64,000 bases of DNA, from contig NZ_JAAATR010000112.1 in the NCBI RefSeq assembly GCF_009907385.1, positions 148,992 to 212,991 on the forward strand. Reading direction: 5' to 3'. The stretch comes from Atlantibacter hermannii. Lineage in GTDB: Bacteria; Pseudomonadota; Gammaproteobacteria; Enterobacterales; Enterobacteriaceae. The translations under genes were made by a program, and so were the position numbers. This document shows, one piece after another, positions 11,764 to 22,067 of this stretch. The notes under the pieces were generated by a model, which was not told the origin of the DNA, searched no databases, and saw only the letters and a list, made by a program, of their open reading frames with translations. Numbering within the stretch: position 1 is the first letter of the stretch; every line of letters begins with the position of its first letter.

Positions 11764-11788
11764 AATAACGCCCGGTTAAGGCGTTATT
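11764..11788 (-). terminator. Terminator or attenuator between queA and tgt
   Basis: aataacgcc pairs with ggcgttatt, and the minus strand continues into GATTTTC. It lies in the 109-bp queA-tgt gap, so it may partly uncouple tgt-yajC-secDF from queA. Confidence 0.5.
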
Positions 11789-11800
11789 TGGTAATAGTTT

Positions 11801-12877
11801 TTATTGGTCCTGACCCACTTGCTCAGTCATCGCCGACGGATTGTACGTGATAAACATCGCATCCCCGTAACTAAAAAAGCGATACTGCGCATTTACCGCC
11901 TGCTGGTAGGCGTTCATGGTATGACGATACCCGGCAAAGGCGGACACCAGCATAATCAGCGTGGATTCCGGCAGGTGGAAATTGGTCACCAGCGCGTCGA
12001 TGACTTTGTACTGGTAGCCCGGATAGATAAAGATTTGGGTATCGTCAAAGAAAGGTTCGATCAGGTTATTTTTCGCCGCCTGGGCCGCGCTTTCCAGCGA
12101 ACGCACCGAGGTGGTGCCCACCGCGATCACCCGGTTGCCGCGCGCTTTGCAGGCCAGCACCGCGTCCACCACATCCTGCGGCACTTCGGCATACTCCGAA
12201 TGCATGATGTGATCTTCAATGCTGTCGACGCGCACCGGCTGGAACGTCCCCGCGCCGACGTGCAGCGTCACAAACGCCATCTCCACGCCCTTCTGACGCA
12301 GTTTTTCCAGCAGCGGCTCATCGAAATGCAGCCCGGCAGTCGGTGCGGCGACCGCGCCAGGTTTGGCGCTGTATACCGTCTGGTACAGTTCGCGATCGGA
12401 CTCTTCGTCCGGACGATCGATGTACGGCGGCAGCGGCATGTGGCCGATGTCGTTGAGAATATCCAGCACCGGACGCGCATCATGAAATTCAATTTCGAAC
12501 AGCGCGTCGTGGCGCGCCGTCATGGTGGCGTTGACGCTTTCGTCTTCACCCAACAGCAGCTCCGCGCCCGGCTTCGGCGCTTTCGAGGCGCGAACGTGGG
12601 CCAGCACGCGTTTGTCATCCAGCATGCGTTCCACCAGCACTTCGATTTTTCCGCCGCTGGCTTTACGGCCAAACATGCGCGCCGGGATCACCCGGGTATT
12701 GTTGAAGACCAGCAGGTCGCCCGGGTTGAGCTTTTCCAGCAGATCGGTGAAAGTGCCATGCGTCAGCGCGCCGCTGGGACCGTCAAGGGACAGCAAACGG
12801 CAGGAACTCCGGCCTGGCAGCGGATAATGAGCAATCAGGGATTCAGGTAATTCAAAGGAAAAATCGGCAACGCGCAT
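11801..12877 (-). CDS. queA: QueA, S-adenosylmethionine:tRNA ribosyltransferase-isomerase
   Basis: Transfers and isomerises the ribosyl part of AdoMet to preQ1 in tRNA, giving epoxyqueuosine. The 358-residue product (E. coli 356) starts [20 protein letters not shown] and contains the family segments [30 protein letters not shown] (about 180) and [15 protein letters not shown]. It is the first gene of the queA-tgt-yajC-secD-secF operon and is divergent from acpH. Confidence 0.98.
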   Translation of the reverse strand: MRVADFSFELPESLIAHYPLPGRSSCRLLSLDGPSGALTHGTFTDLLEKLNPGDLLVFNNTRVIPARMFGRKASGGKIEVLVERMLDDKRVLAHVRASKAPKPGAELLLGEDESVNATMTARHDALFEIEFHDARPVLDILNDIGHMPLPPYIDRPDEESDRELYQTVYSAKPGAVAAPTAGLHFDEPLLEKLRQKGVEMAFVTLHVGAGTFQPVRVDSIEDHIMHSEYAEVPQDVVDAVLACKARGNRVIAVGTTSVRSLESAAQAAKNNLIEPFFDDTQIFIYPGYQYKVIDALVTNFHLPESTLIMLVSAFAGYRHTMNAYQQAVNAQYRFFSYGDAMFITYNPSAMTEQVGQDQ

Positions 12878-13081
12878 GGCAATTCACACTAAAACGTAGA
12901 GCCTGCTTAACAGGGGTTTTTGTCAACGCTTGGCGAGTTTTGGGCGCGAACAGGCGCTATTGCTCACCAGCAAGTAAAATAGTCTGTTAATCCGGCTCGA
13001 AAAAACAGGCGCTATAGTCTAGTGCCGGGGCGCTTTAGCTGCAACCCGTTCACCTTGTTAACGCTTTTATTGGGACAATAC

Positions 13082-13663
13082 ATGAATTTTCTCGCCCATC
13101 TTCACCTCGCCCGGCTCTCAGACAGCTCGCTGCTGGGCAATCTGCTGGCCGACTTCGTGCGCGGCGATCCCTCGGGCGACTATACGGCCGACGTGGTGGC
13201 CGGCATTTATATGCATCGCCGGGTGGATGTGTTGACGGACAGCCTGCCGGAAGTCCTGGAGGCGAAAACCTGGTTTCGCCCGGAAACCCGCCGCGTCGCG
13301 CCCATTGCGCTGGATGTGATGTGGGATCACTTTGTCTCGCGCCACTGGAATACGCTCTCTCCCGACCTTGAACTGCCGCGCTTTGTGGCCCAGGCCCAGC
13401 GTGAAATCGGCCAGCATCTGCCGCTGACGCCGCCGCGCTTTATCAACCTGAACCAGTATCTGTGGTCCGAACGCTGGCTTGAGCGCTACAGCGAGATGGC
13501 GTTTATCGGCAACGTCCTGAACGGCATGGCAAGCCGTAGACCAAAACTGGCGGCGCTGCAACAAAGCTGGGGCGACCTGGATGCCCATTACGATCGGCTG
13601 GAGCAGCAGTTCTGGCAGTTCTATCCACGCATGATGGCGATGGCGCAGCAGAAAACCCTGTAG
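13082..13663 (+). CDS. acpH: AcpH, acyl-carrier-protein phosphodiesterase
   Basis: Hydrolyses the 4'-phosphopantetheine arm from holo-ACP to regenerate apo-ACP. The start at 13082 gives [20 protein letters not shown] and 193 residues, the E. coli length; the frame from 13022 is open but not conserved. The HD-like metal residues are visible in [15 protein letters not shown] and [14 protein letters not shown] (about 72-85). It is divergent from queA, as in E. coli. Confidence 0.95.
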   Translation: MNFLAHLHLARLSDSSLLGNLLADFVRGDPSGDYTADVVAGIYMHRRVDVLTDSLPEVLEAKTWFRPETRRVAPIALDVMWDHFVSRHWNTLSPDLELPRFVAQAQREIGQHLPLTPPRFINLNQYLWSERWLERYSEMAFIGNVLNGMASRRPKLAALQQSWGDLDAHYDRLEQQFWQFYPRMMAMAQQKTL

Positions 13664-13690
13664 CCCTCACAACCTCTTAAGGTAAACATT

Positions 13691-13710
13691 GCCCTTTTTC
13701 TAAAAAGGGC
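13691..13710 (+). terminator. Hairpin terminator after acpH
   Basis: gcccttttt and aaaaagggc form a perfect 9-bp stem with a two-base loop, 28 bases after the acpH stop; the following tract is only moderately T-rich. Confidence 0.6.
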
Positions 13711-13860
13711 TATTCTTGTGGGCTGCACACAGTAAATCCAATTATTGATAGACAAAAACTATCTTAATAATCGGTTTATTCATCTTTGTGAACCGCTGCG
13801 ATGTCTCTATACTGGCCCGCGTTGCGTTCTACTCACCTTAAATAACACCAAGGAGTCCTC

Positions 13861-14463
13861 ATGGTACTGGTAACTCGTCAGGCACCGGATTTTACCGCTG
13901 CAGCTGTTCTGGGAAGTGGCGAAATCGTTGAAAACTTCAACTTTAAACAACACATCAACGGTAAAGCGACCGTGCTGTTTTTCTGGCCGATGGACTTCAC
14001 CTTCGTATGCCCGTCTGAACTGATCGCGTTCGACAAGCGTTACGCTGAGTTCCAGAAACGCGGCGTGGAAGTGGTTGGCGTTTCTTTCGACTCTGAATTC
14101 GTGCACAACGCATGGCGTAACACCCCGGTTGATAAAGGCGGTATTGGCCCGGTTCAGTACGCGATGGTTGCCGATATCAAACGTGAAATCCAGCAGGCTT
14201 ACGGCATCGAGCATCCGGACGCAGGCGTTGCGCTGCGCGGCTCCTTCCTGATCGACAAAGCGGGCGTGGTTCGCCACCAGGTGGTTAACGATCTGCCGCT
14301 GGGCCGTAACATCGACGAAATGCTGCGTATGGTTGACGCGCTGCAGTTCCACGAAGAGCATGGCGATGTGTGCCCGGCTCAGTGGGAAAAAGGCAAAGAA
14401 GGTATGAACGCCTCTCCGGACGGCGTCGCAAAATACCTGAGCGAGAACGTCGCTAAGCTGTAA
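13861..14463 (+). CDS. Typical 2-Cys peroxiredoxin (AhpC/TSA family, Salmonella tsaA-like)
   Basis: Reduces hydrogen peroxide and organic hydroperoxides. The 200-residue protein has peroxidatic Cys50 in FTFVCPSEL and resolving Cys171 in HGDVCPAQW, plus the GSFLIDKAGVVRHQVVND segment, so it is a typical 2-Cys enzyme distinct from AhpC of the ahpCF operon. It has an aaggag ribosome site and its own strong terminator, so it is monocistronic. E. coli K-12 lacks it here; Salmonella carries a similar gene (tsaA) near malZ. The codons look like those of a highly expressed gene. Its electron donor cannot be told from the context. Confidence 0.9.
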   Translation: MVLVTRQAPDFTAAAVLGSGEIVENFNFKQHINGKATVLFFWPMDFTFVCPSELIAFDKRYAEFQKRGVEVVGVSFDSEFVHNAWRNTPVDKGGIGPVQYAMVADIKREIQQAYGIEHPDAGVALRGSFLIDKAGVVRHQVVNDLPLGRNIDEMLRMVDALQFHEEHGDVCPAQWEKGKEGMNASPDGVAKYLSENVAKL

Positions 14464-14478
14464 TGAAAGATTCAGAGA

Positions 14479-14504
14479 AAAGGCCCGCATGCGGGCCTTT
14501 TTTT
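14479..14504 (+). terminator. Strong terminator after the peroxiredoxin gene
   Basis: aaaggcccgc and gcgggccttt form a palindrome followed by an unbroken T-run. This is a classic rho-independent terminator 15 bases after the stop. Confidence 0.92.
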
Positions 14505-14510
14505 ATGGCG

Positions 14511-15887
14511 TCAGGCGTTAGTTTTCACTTCCCGCCACAGCCGGTACGCGACGCCGAGCAGCGCCAGTACGCCAATCACCAGCACGCCCCAAATCAGCAT
14601 TGTCATCCACTGGCTACGGCGCTCCGCCGGATCGACCGCCGTTAAACGCGCCTCGCCGCCCAGCGTGACGGTGTCGGCTTCAGTGGCAACCGGCAGTGAA
14701 TCCAGGGTGTATTGCCCGCGCAGCTTTTCGGGGATCACCATATCCAGCGCCATCGCCTGCGGTTTAGCGGCTTTGTTGCCCCAGGCCAGCATAAACGGCC
14801 CCGTTCCCTGTGAAATAAATACCAGCGCCTGGCTGGCACGCAGCCCCTGAACCTCCGGCGGCGTGTCGCCCCAACTGGCGTTGATGCCCTTCACCCGAAT
14901 GGCCTGAACGTGTTCGCCGTTCAGCAGCGTGGGCTCGGACTGCGCATCGTTAATCCGGTACAGCACGGTTTTCGCCAGAGGTCGCCAGGGGTCCTCTGCG
15001 CGCTGCCGATAGTCGATTTCCACCGGCAACACTGCGCTTTCACCGCCTGGATTGATCGCCAGGCCCGCCAGCGGCTGCGGGTTAGCCCAGCGGTAAATCG
15101 CCTCACTGGCCCCGCCGCTCTCTTTATGGGCTGGCAGATACACGTAAACATTGCTGTAATCGTCCACTGGCGCGAGGGCTTCCACGCTTTGCAGCGCGAG
15201 CGGCTGCGGCGCGTCAGAAACCGTCATCAGCAGATAACGATAGCCCTTTTCAGAGAGCGTGACGCTGGACGGTAACGTGTTGAGCTTCAGCCGATCGCTG
15301 CCGGCGGTCAGATCCATCAAAGGCGCATCTTCGGACAATCTGTACCACTCTTTTAAATTGTCGCTGTAAAACAGATCGACCTTCGCCTGCCAGTTTTGCG
15401 CCGGTTTCGACCAGTTAAGACGCAGTTGCCCCACCGGCAGCGCCGTTGTCTGCCCGTCGGGCAACGTCATCAGGAAACTTTGGCTGATACGCGTCACATC
15501 GTCGCCCGCCAGATGCACTTCCGCGCCGCCCGGCATTTTGACCGTCAGGCTGTTCTGCCCTTCCTCTTTGACGTGTTTGATATCCAGCGGGAACACTTTG
15601 AGCGTCACCGGCTGCGGCGCGCGCTGCGGCTGGCGCTGCGGCGTCAACGCAAAGGGTACGGCCTCGCCTTTGCTGTTAAATACCCGAACGTCGCGCAGAT
15701 CGGGCCAGGCGGTTTGCTCATACACCTGGCTCGGCAGCGCGATTTGCCAGAACGGTGAAGCGCTTTCGCTCTCGAGATGCATCCCCCAGGCGTAATCCTG
15801 CGGCGCATCGGGCGCGGTGTCGTTTGCGAATCCCGCCATCGGCAGCCAGAGTGCAGCCATGACGATAACGTTTAATAATCCCTTCAT
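14511..15887 (-). CDS. DUF3999 family envelope protein
   Basis: A 458-residue protein of unknown function. It has a Sec signal peptide (MKGLLNVIVMAALWLPMAGFA), a long beta-rich region expected in the periplasm (for example DLRDVRVFNSKGEAVPFALTP), and one C-terminal membrane helix (MLIWGVLVIGVLALLGVAYRL) with a short basic tail. Its start overlaps the end of the upstream DUF2339 gene by four bases, so the two are translationally coupled and likely form a complex. Assignment rests on overall architecture and the partner gene. Confidence 0.8.
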   Translation of the reverse strand: MKGLLNVIVMAALWLPMAGFANDTAPDAPQDYAWGMHLESESASPFWQIALPSQVYEQTAWPDLRDVRVFNSKGEAVPFALTPQRQPQRAPQPVTLKVFPLDIKHVKEEGQNSLTVKMPGGAEVHLAGDDVTRISQSFLMTLPDGQTTALPVGQLRLNWSKPAQNWQAKVDLFYSDNLKEWYRLSEDAPLMDLTAGSDRLKLNTLPSSVTLSEKGYRYLLMTVSDAPQPLALQSVEALAPVDDYSNVYVYLPAHKESGGASEAIYRWANPQPLAGLAINPGGESAVLPVEIDYRQRAEDPWRPLAKTVLYRINDAQSEPTLLNGEHVQAIRVKGINASWGDTPPEVQGLRASQALVFISQGTGPFMLAWGNKAAKPQAMALDMVIPEKLRGQYTLDSLPVATEADTVTLGGEARLTAVDPAERRSQWMTMLIWGVLVIGVLALLGVAYRLWREVKTNA

Positions 15888-18556
15888 TCCGGTTCCGCCT
15901 TGTTAACCGCCGCCTTCGGGGGCAGCGGTGAAAAATAGCCGACAATCAGTACCAGCACCGCCACGCCGATAAACGCGATGGCCCGCGCCAGCCCGCCGCC
16001 GCCCGCGCTGTCCACCAGCATGAGTTTGATGATCACTACGCCGAGCAGCGCCGCGCCCGCCATCCAGATATTCCGGCTGGCGGCGCGGGTCGCTTTCACC
16101 ATCACCACCAGCGCGATCAGCATCCAGAACAGCGCGAAGCTGGTCTGGATCAGGCGAGACGACCACAGCGCGTCAGGCTGCCACGCGACGTCACCGTAAC
16201 CAGCCAGGGTGCGCAGCAGCAGGCCGTTTGCCCACCAGAACGCCAGCCCGGCGATGGCTAACGGCACGCCCTGCGAAAGGGTGTTCCAGCCCGGCGGACG
16301 ATGGGTATTGAGATAACGGGCGGCGACGTACAGCGCCAGCAGCCCATACCCTGCGCCGACGTCCAGCGGGTTTATCAGCGGCACCCAACGCCAGTTGATC
16401 ATCGCGCCATCCAGCAGGTTACTGAAAATCAACATGGCGAGTTCCAGCACTATCAGCGGCGCGATGCCGACGCTGGCGTACCACTGCGGCCAGACGCGCA
16501 CCGGCCACAGGCCGCGACGCACCGCGCCGTGAACCAGCAGGATCGCCATCCCCGCGCTCGCCATCACAATACCCGCCTGCCATTCGTCAGAGCCCCACGG
16601 CAATCCATCGATAAACCAGTAAATTTCCAGCCCGATAACCAGCAGCAGAAGCCAGAACAGTGTGATATGCGCCGCCTGCGATAGCCGCGGTATCAGCGAA
16701 TCCCCGTCTTTATGCAGCAGCACGCCCGCACAGGCAAACGCCGCGATCCAGACAGGCCCCGTCCAGCCGGCGCTCAGCAAACGATCGCCGTGCTGCACGG
16801 TGAACAGAATTGCCAGCAGGATCCCCGGCCACAGCAGCCACTGGGCATAGCCCATTTCCCGCCAGTTCAGGCGTTGGCTGGCGGCTCGCCATCCCCATAC
16901 CGACGCGCAAAGCAGCGCCAGCACGATAGCCTCGGGACTCAGCGAACGGTTGATGGCGTCGGCCAAACCGACCAGCGCGACGATCCAGAAAGCAATCCCG
17001 CCCGCCAGCAACAAATGACTGATAAGCCACTGATGGGCGCGCCACAGCCACGCCGCCGCCAGCCAGGCGGCGCTCAGAACGGCGAAAATCACCATCATCG
17101 ACAGCGGCGTCAGGTGCTGCGACAGCGCGTAAACCGCACTGCCCAGCGCCAGCACCAGTAACCCGGTGCCGCTGTAGCTCATCCGCCGCTGGCGCTGCTG
17201 GAGACCGAGCCACACGATCCCCAGCCCTTCCAGCGCCCAGGCCATCGCCGTCCAGCGCGCCGACAGCGCCAGCGGGATCGCCAGCGTGGTGAACGCGCCG
17301 CCCAGCGCCAGCGCCGCCAGCACCAGGATTTTCCCCTGCCCCGGATAGCGGCGCAGCACGACCCAGCCCAGGCCGAGATAGACCAGACCAAACCCCAGCG
17401 CCGACAGCGCCGGGCCGTATTCAAAATGACGGGTAATGGCGTATTGCATCCCAAAGCCGATCAGCGGCGGCGCGAACAGCAGCACTCCATCGATAATCTT
17501 TTCTTTACTCGCCTGCGCACGCAGCGACAGCCCCACGCACAGCACGCCGAACAGCAGAATATTGGCGATCAGGAACAGCTGGCTGCTGAGATAAATCTCC
17601 GGTTGATAGCCGTTTAGCCCCCACAGCCCGGCGACGCCAAAGGTAAACGCCATGCCCAGCAGATTCAGCACCCGCCAGTGTTGCCACCAGCTAATCGCCA
17701 GAATGCCCGCCGAGAGCAGCAGATAAAAGGAAAACAGCGCAATGTGGTTGCCGGAACCGGTTGACAGCAGGATCGGCGCGAGATAGCCGCCGATGCTGGC
17801 AAGCATGGCCAAGCTGAGCGCCTTTTGCAGCACCGCCAGCCCGACGCTGGCGGCGCAAATCAGCAGCAGCAGGCCAAACGCCAGGGTCATCGGCAGCATT
17901 TGCCACAGCCGGAAAGCGCCGAACACGGTGAGATACAGCGCGCCGGTGGCCCCGCCCTGCAAGATCAGGCCGTACAGCGGCTGTTTGTGGCGCAATTTAA
18001 AGCCAAAGAACAGCAATCCCATTGAGCCCGCCGCTGCCGCCATCAGGCGCAGCTCCAGCGGGAACATATCGCGCTCGACGGTATAGCGGAACAGATAGGC
18101 GAGGCCGAGAAACAGCAGCAGTACGCCCAGTTTCGCCAGCGGATTGCCCTGCATAAACCAGCGCGCCAGCGAACTCAACATGCCGTCGAACTGCGAAGGG
18201 GGGAGATCCTGAACGGGCGCTGATGCCGCAGGGGCGGCGCGCGTTTCAGCACCCCCTGCCTGGGCAGGCGCCCAGGCAGAGGGTTGTTCCGCCACAGGCG
18301 GCGGTTTTTGCCGGTAACGCTGCACCCGGGCGATAATATCGTCCTCAGGCTCACGCTGCGGCTCCGGCGCGTCGACCGCGGCAATCTGCACCGGCGCGGC
18401 GGCCAGTTTCGATTCCAGTTCGGTCACGCGATGGCGCAGCCGCGTCAGTTCATCCATTGCGGCATGGCTTCTGCGCCAGGCCATTATTGACAGGATTGGA
18501 GCGACGACCACCAGCAAAAAAAGTATCAGCCCCGCCCAAAACACCAGTCCATCCAT
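15884..18556 (-). CDS. DUF2339 family polytopic membrane protein
   Basis: An 890-residue protein of unknown function. It has an N-terminal anchor (FWAGLILFLLVVVAPILSIMA), a short coiled coil (MDELTRLRHRVTELESKL), a Pro/Ala-rich cytosolic linker (about 70-120), then an almost continuous series of hydrophobic helices to the C terminus, on the order of two dozen. No catalytic motif was recognised. It overlaps the DUF3999 gene by four bases. The pair is inserted between acpH and malZ, which adjoin in E. coli. A transporter or envelope-remodelling role is possible but not shown by the sequence. Confidence 0.82.
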   Translation of the reverse strand: MDGLVFWAGLILFLLVVVAPILSIMAWRRSHAAMDELTRLRHRVTELESKLAAAPVQIAAVDAPEPQREPEDDIIARVQRYRQKPPPVAEQPSAWAPAQAGGAETRAAPAASAPVQDLPPSQFDGMLSSLARWFMQGNPLAKLGVLLLFLGLAYLFRYTVERDMFPLELRLMAAAAGSMGLLFFGFKLRHKQPLYGLILQGGATGALYLTVFGAFRLWQMLPMTLAFGLLLLICAASVGLAVLQKALSLAMLASIGGYLAPILLSTGSGNHIALFSFYLLLSAGILAISWWQHWRVLNLLGMAFTFGVAGLWGLNGYQPEIYLSSQLFLIANILLFGVLCVGLSLRAQASKEKIIDGVLLFAPPLIGFGMQYAITRHFEYGPALSALGFGLVYLGLGWVVLRRYPGQGKILVLAALALGGAFTTLAIPLALSARWTAMAWALEGLGIVWLGLQQRQRRMSYSGTGLLVLALGSAVYALSQHLTPLSMMVIFAVLSAAWLAAAWLWRAHQWLISHLLLAGGIAFWIVALVGLADAINRSLSPEAIVLALLCASVWGWRAASQRLNWREMGYAQWLLWPGILLAILFTVQHGDRLLSAGWTGPVWIAAFACAGVLLHKDGDSLIPRLSQAAHITLFWLLLLVIGLEIYWFIDGLPWGSDEWQAGIVMASAGMAILLVHGAVRRGLWPVRVWPQWYASVGIAPLIVLELAMLIFSNLLDGAMINWRWVPLINPLDVGAGYGLLALYVAARYLNTHRPPGWNTLSQGVPLAIAGLAFWWANGLLLRTLAGYGDVAWQPDALWSSRLIQTSFALFWMLIALVVMVKATRAASRNIWMAGAALLGVVIIKLMLVDSAGGGGLARAIAFIGVAVLVLIVGYFSPLPPKAAVNKAEPE

Positions 18557-18646
18557 GCCCGTTTCCTTGTTATCGGCATACGCGATTGCCGTCTATTTTT
18601 TCAAAAAGCGCGTTCTGGAAATAGTCTGGCGTTTCTGAATTTACCG

Positions 18647-20464
18647 CTAATCGTTACGCCAGATCCCGCAGGAAATCGCAGGCATCAGTAACGATTGTCC
18701 GGTCAACTGCGCCTTTCCTTCCTCCAGCCGCCACTCGGTTTCCGCCATTAACGGCGACCAGGGAAGCTCGATGCGCGTTTCATCGCCCCGGTTAATGGCA
18801 ATCAGCACTTTTTGCTGCCGCCACAGACGCATAAACACCACCACATCCCCTTTAGCGTATAGCACATTGCAGCCGCCATAGCGTAATGCGCGCCGCTGTT
18901 TACGCAGCCGCGCCAGGCGCTGATACAGCGCAAACAGATCGCGGTCCTGTTTTTCAGGGTCCCACGGATAGGGTTTACGGCAAAACGGATCGTTATTGCC
19001 ATCCAGTCCCACTTCATCGCCGTAATAGATGCACGGCACGCCGGGCCAGCAGAACAGCCACACCACGCCCAGCGGCAGGCGGGCAACGTCTTTACCCAGC
19101 AGGGTTTTAAACCGTGCGGTATCGTGGCTGTCGAGCTGGTTGAACATGCGCAGCTGTTGCTGATGGGAAAGGCCGGCGCGGTACTGCTCCATCCAGTGAA
19201 TACAGATTTCCGCGTCGATATGCTGCGGGTCGTAGGAGATATCGGTATTGGCTAAAAATCCCCACAGCGGCACCGTAAAGCCGCGATAGTTCATCGCCGC
19301 GTCTTCCACGTCAGCCTGCAGCCACTGACGCGCATCGCCGAAGTGCTCACCGACAATATAGGCTTCAGGGTTGACATGTTTCGCCGCCTGGGTAATACCG
19401 CGCACGTGCTGCAGATTATTCTGCGCCCCGCCCGCTTCGCCGAGCATATGGACGACGTCTAACCGCCAGCCGTCCATCCCCCACGGCTCGCGTAGCCAGT
19501 GGCGCACCACGCTGTCTTCACCCTGGTAGATTTCGTCGATAAGCGTCGGGGACTGATAATCCAGTTTTGGCAGGCTCGGGTAGCCGAGCCAGTCCAGCGC
19601 CCGGCCATCTTCAGAAAAGCTGTACCAGTCGCGATACGTTGATTCCGGGTTATGGCACGCCCCGCCGGTGGCGGCGTTATGGCGGTCGAACCACGGATGG
19701 GAATCGCCGCTGTGGTTAAATACGCCATCCAGCACCAGCCGCATCCCGGCGCGCCGGGTGTTATCGCGCAGGCGCAGCAGCGCCTGGTCGCCGCCAAACT
19801 GCGGGTCGACGTGGCGGTAATCCTGAGTGTCATATTTATGAACGCTGGGCGCGGTAAACACCGGGTTGAGATACAGCGCCGTGACGCCGAGTTTTTGCAG
19901 CCACGGCAGCTTTTCGCTGATGCCGTCCAGATCGCCGCCGTAAAACGTCGAGCCGCCCGCCTCAGCGGTGACCGGCTCGTCCCAGTCGCGCAGAATAATG
20001 TCGCGATGGGCGGCGTGATGATAGTAAACATTATCCTGCCCGGCCTCGCGCGGCAGGCTGCGGGCAAAACGGTCCGGGAAGATTTGATAAAAAATCTGGT
20101 CCGCCACCCATGAAGGTCCCTTATCCGGCGCATCCAACGCAAACTGCTCCAGGCGCGCGGGGGGATAATCGTTAAACCCCTGCGGAGTAAACCAGCGCTG
20201 GCGGCTGGGCCACAGCAGTTTAAAGCTGTAGCGGCGGCGCGGCTGCCCCTCGTCCAGCGCGAGAGTCGCCCGCCAGGCCGTCACGCCTTCCTGCGGCGCT
20301 TTGCGCACGCGCGTCATGGGAACAGAGGTCTCTTCGTTATCGCGTTCCGCGCGCAGCGTGACCCGCTGCGGCAAATCATCCCCGGAAAGCCACAGCGTGA
20401 TGGTCAGGCGCTGCGCGTTTTGTTTGATAAAAGGCGCCACCGGAAGGTGCCAGGCTTGCAACAT
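18647..20464 (-). CDS. malZ: MalZ, maltodextrin glucosidase
   Basis: Cytosolic GH13 enzyme that removes glucose from the reducing end of maltodextrins. The 605-residue product has an N-terminal beta domain and the (beta/alpha)8 barrel with the four GH13 signatures: [20 protein letters not shown] (nucleophile Asp), [11 protein letters not shown] (acid/base Glu) and NQLDSHDT (third acidic residue). In E. coli it belongs to the MalT regulon; a possible MalT box lies at 20544-20553. The gene is downstream of proY but separated from it by a terminator. Confidence 0.96.
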   Translation of the reverse strand: MLQAWHLPVAPFIKQNAQRLTITLWLSGDDLPQRVTLRAERDNEETSVPMTRVRKAPQEGVTAWRATLALDEGQPRRRYSFKLLWPSRQRWFTPQGFNDYPPARLEQFALDAPDKGPSWVADQIFYQIFPDRFARSLPREAGQDNVYYHHAAHRDIILRDWDEPVTAEAGGSTFYGGDLDGISEKLPWLQKLGVTALYLNPVFTAPSVHKYDTQDYRHVDPQFGGDQALLRLRDNTRRAGMRLVLDGVFNHSGDSHPWFDRHNAATGGACHNPESTYRDWYSFSEDGRALDWLGYPSLPKLDYQSPTLIDEIYQGEDSVVRHWLREPWGMDGWRLDVVHMLGEAGGAQNNLQHVRGITQAAKHVNPEAYIVGEHFGDARQWLQADVEDAAMNYRGFTVPLWGFLANTDISYDPQHIDAEICIHWMEQYRAGLSHQQQLRMFNQLDSHDTARFKTLLGKDVARLPLGVVWLFCWPGVPCIYYGDEVGLDGNNDPFCRKPYPWDPEKQDRDLFALYQRLARLRKQRRALRYGGCNVLYAKGDVVVFMRLWRQQKVLIAINRGDETRIELPWSPLMAETEWRLEEGKAQLTGQSLLMPAISCGIWRND

Positions 20465-20543
20465 CGTATTTCCCCTCGGTCAATTTTTGACGCCACCATG
20501 CCATATCAGCAGCATGCCGCCTTCCTCATTTTGCGTTTATTTC

Positions 20544-20553
20544 GGGGAGGAGT
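20544..20553 (+). promoter_or_regulatory. Possible MalT box upstream of malZ
   Basis: GGGGAGGAGT agrees at nine of ten positions with the MalT consensus GGGGA(T/G)GAGG. It lies about 80 bp before the malZ start in reverse orientation to the gene. MalT usually binds paired boxes and I do not see a convincing second one, so this is tentative. Confidence 0.4.
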
Positions 20554-20582
20554 TAACAGGTGGAGATCACTGAGCGTAGAGC

Positions 20583-20614
20583 GAAAACAGCCTCCCCGCC
20601 AGGCGGCGGGGAGG
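20583..20614 (-). terminator. Terminator after proY
   Basis: cctccccgcc pairs with ggcggggagg around an aggc loop; on the minus strand the stem is followed by CTGTTTTC. This ends the proY transcript before malZ. Confidence 0.8.
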
Positions 20615-20621
20615 GAAGAGA

Positions 20622-21995
20622 TTAGGCGGTTAAGCGCGTGCGGGCGTCGTGGCGGCGCTTGAATACCCAGCCCACCAGCAGCAGGGCAATCCACGCGAAG
20701 CCCACGTAGAGCGAGATACGGGTGTCCGGGTGGTAGCCAATCAGACCGATAATAAACACCAGGAAGATCAAACCGAGCACCGTGGTGGTAACGCCGCCCG
20801 GCACTTTAAATTTCAGCGCCTTTACGTCCTCCGGGGATAAACGACGGCGGAACCCGATTTGCGACAGCAAAATCATGATCCACACCCACACGGTGGCGAA
20901 AGTCGCCAGCGAGGCAATCACCAGGAACACGTTTTCCGGCATGATGTAGTTGAGATACACCGCCAGCAGCAGCGCGGCGGTCATCACCACCACGGTCACC
21001 CACGGCACGCCGTTACGCGAGGTTCGGGCGAACACTTTCGGCGCGCTGCCCTGTTCCGCCATGCCGTGCAGCATGCGGCCCACGCCGAATACGTCACTGT
21101 TAATCGCCGACAGGGAGGCGGTGATCACCACAAAGTTAAGAATACCGGCGGCAAAAGTGATGCCCATATGCTGGAAGGTCAGAACGAACGGGCTGCCGTG
21201 GGTGCCGACCTGGTTCCACGGATAGATAGACATGATCACGAACAGCGTACCCACGTAGAACACCAGAATACGCAGCGGCACCGAATTAATGGCGCGCGGA
21301 ATCGACTTCTCCGGATTTTTGGCTTCGCCTGCGGTAATGCCGATGATTTCGATGCCGCCGTAAGCGAACATCACCATCTGCAGCGCCATCACGGTGCCAA
21401 TCCAGCCGTTGGCGAAGAAGCCGCCGTGGCTCCAGAGGTTGCTGACGCCGGTCGGCTGCCCGCCGTTGCCGATGCCCCAGATAATGATGCCAAAACCGGC
21501 GGCGATCATGATGATAATGGTGGCGACCTTGAAGAACGAGAACCAGAACTCCATCTCGCCGAACACTTTAACGCTCATCAGGTTGATGGCGCAGATGATC
21601 AGCACCACGCTCAGCACCCACACCCAGTGCGGCACAGTAGGGAACCAGACGCCCATATAAATGCCGAAGGCGGTCACGTCGGCGATGGCGACGATCAGAA
21701 TTTCAAAACAGTAGGTCCAGCCAGTGATGTAGCCCGCCAGCGGGCCTAGGTTTTCCTGGGCATAACGGGAGAACGAGCTGGCGGCAGGGTTGTGTACCGA
21801 CATTTCACCCAGCGCGCGCATAATAATATAGGCCGCCACGCCGCCGATGATATACGCCAGCAGCACGCTCGGACCGGCCATTTTAATGGCGTCGGCGGAT
21901 CCGTAAAAAAGCCCGGTGCCAATCGCCGAGCCGAGTGCCATAAAGCGAATATGTCGCGTACTCAAACCGCGTTTGAGCTTAGTCCCGTTATCCAT
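20622..21995 (-). CDS. proY: ProY, APC-family amino acid permease
   Basis: A 12-helix inner-membrane permease; in E. coli it is a cryptic proline transporter that has also been linked to histidine uptake. The start at 21995 gives [30 protein letters not shown] and 457 residues, the E. coli length; upstream codons are not conserved. The [13 protein letters not shown] motif of helix 1 and [21 protein letters not shown] (helix 6 and following loop) mark the AAT subgroup. Cytosolic tail basic (FKRRHDART). A strong terminator separates it from brnQ. Confidence 0.93.
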   Translation of the reverse strand: MDNGTKLKRGLSTRHIRFMALGSAIGTGLFYGSADAIKMAGPSVLLAYIIGGVAAYIIMRALGEMSVHNPAASSFSRYAQENLGPLAGYITGWTYCFEILIVAIADVTAFGIYMGVWFPTVPHWVWVLSVVLIICAINLMSVKVFGEMEFWFSFFKVATIIIMIAAGFGIIIWGIGNGGQPTGVSNLWSHGGFFANGWIGTVMALQMVMFAYGGIEIIGITAGEAKNPEKSIPRAINSVPLRILVFYVGTLFVIMSIYPWNQVGTHGSPFVLTFQHMGITFAAGILNFVVITASLSAINSDVFGVGRMLHGMAEQGSAPKVFARTSRNGVPWVTVVVMTAALLLAVYLNYIMPENVFLVIASLATFATVWVWIMILLSQIGFRRRLSPEDVKALKFKVPGGVTTTVLGLIFLVFIIGLIGYHPDTRISLYVGFAWIALLLVGWVFKRRHDARTRLTA

Positions 21996-22020
21996 GTTGT
22001 TAAGTACCTGGTTACACAAT

Positions 22021-22049
22021 AAAAAAACCACGGAGCGGGCTCCGTGGTT
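22021..22049 (-). terminator. Terminator between brnQ and proY
   Basis: aaccacggag pairs with ctccgtggtt around a four-base loop; the minus strand then runs into seven Ts. It lies between the brnQ stop and the proY start, so proY needs readthrough or its own promoter. Confidence 0.92.
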
Positions 22050-22067
22050 AAAAACTGTCCGGCTTTT

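Noticed and set aside
11804..12850. 348-codon plus-strand open frame
   Set aside because: Antisense to queA; composition is dominated by His, Gln and Arg with no recognisable domain.
20859..21749. 296-codon His-rich plus-strand open frame
   Set aside because: Antisense to proY; the His-rich pattern comes from reverse reading of membrane-helix codons.
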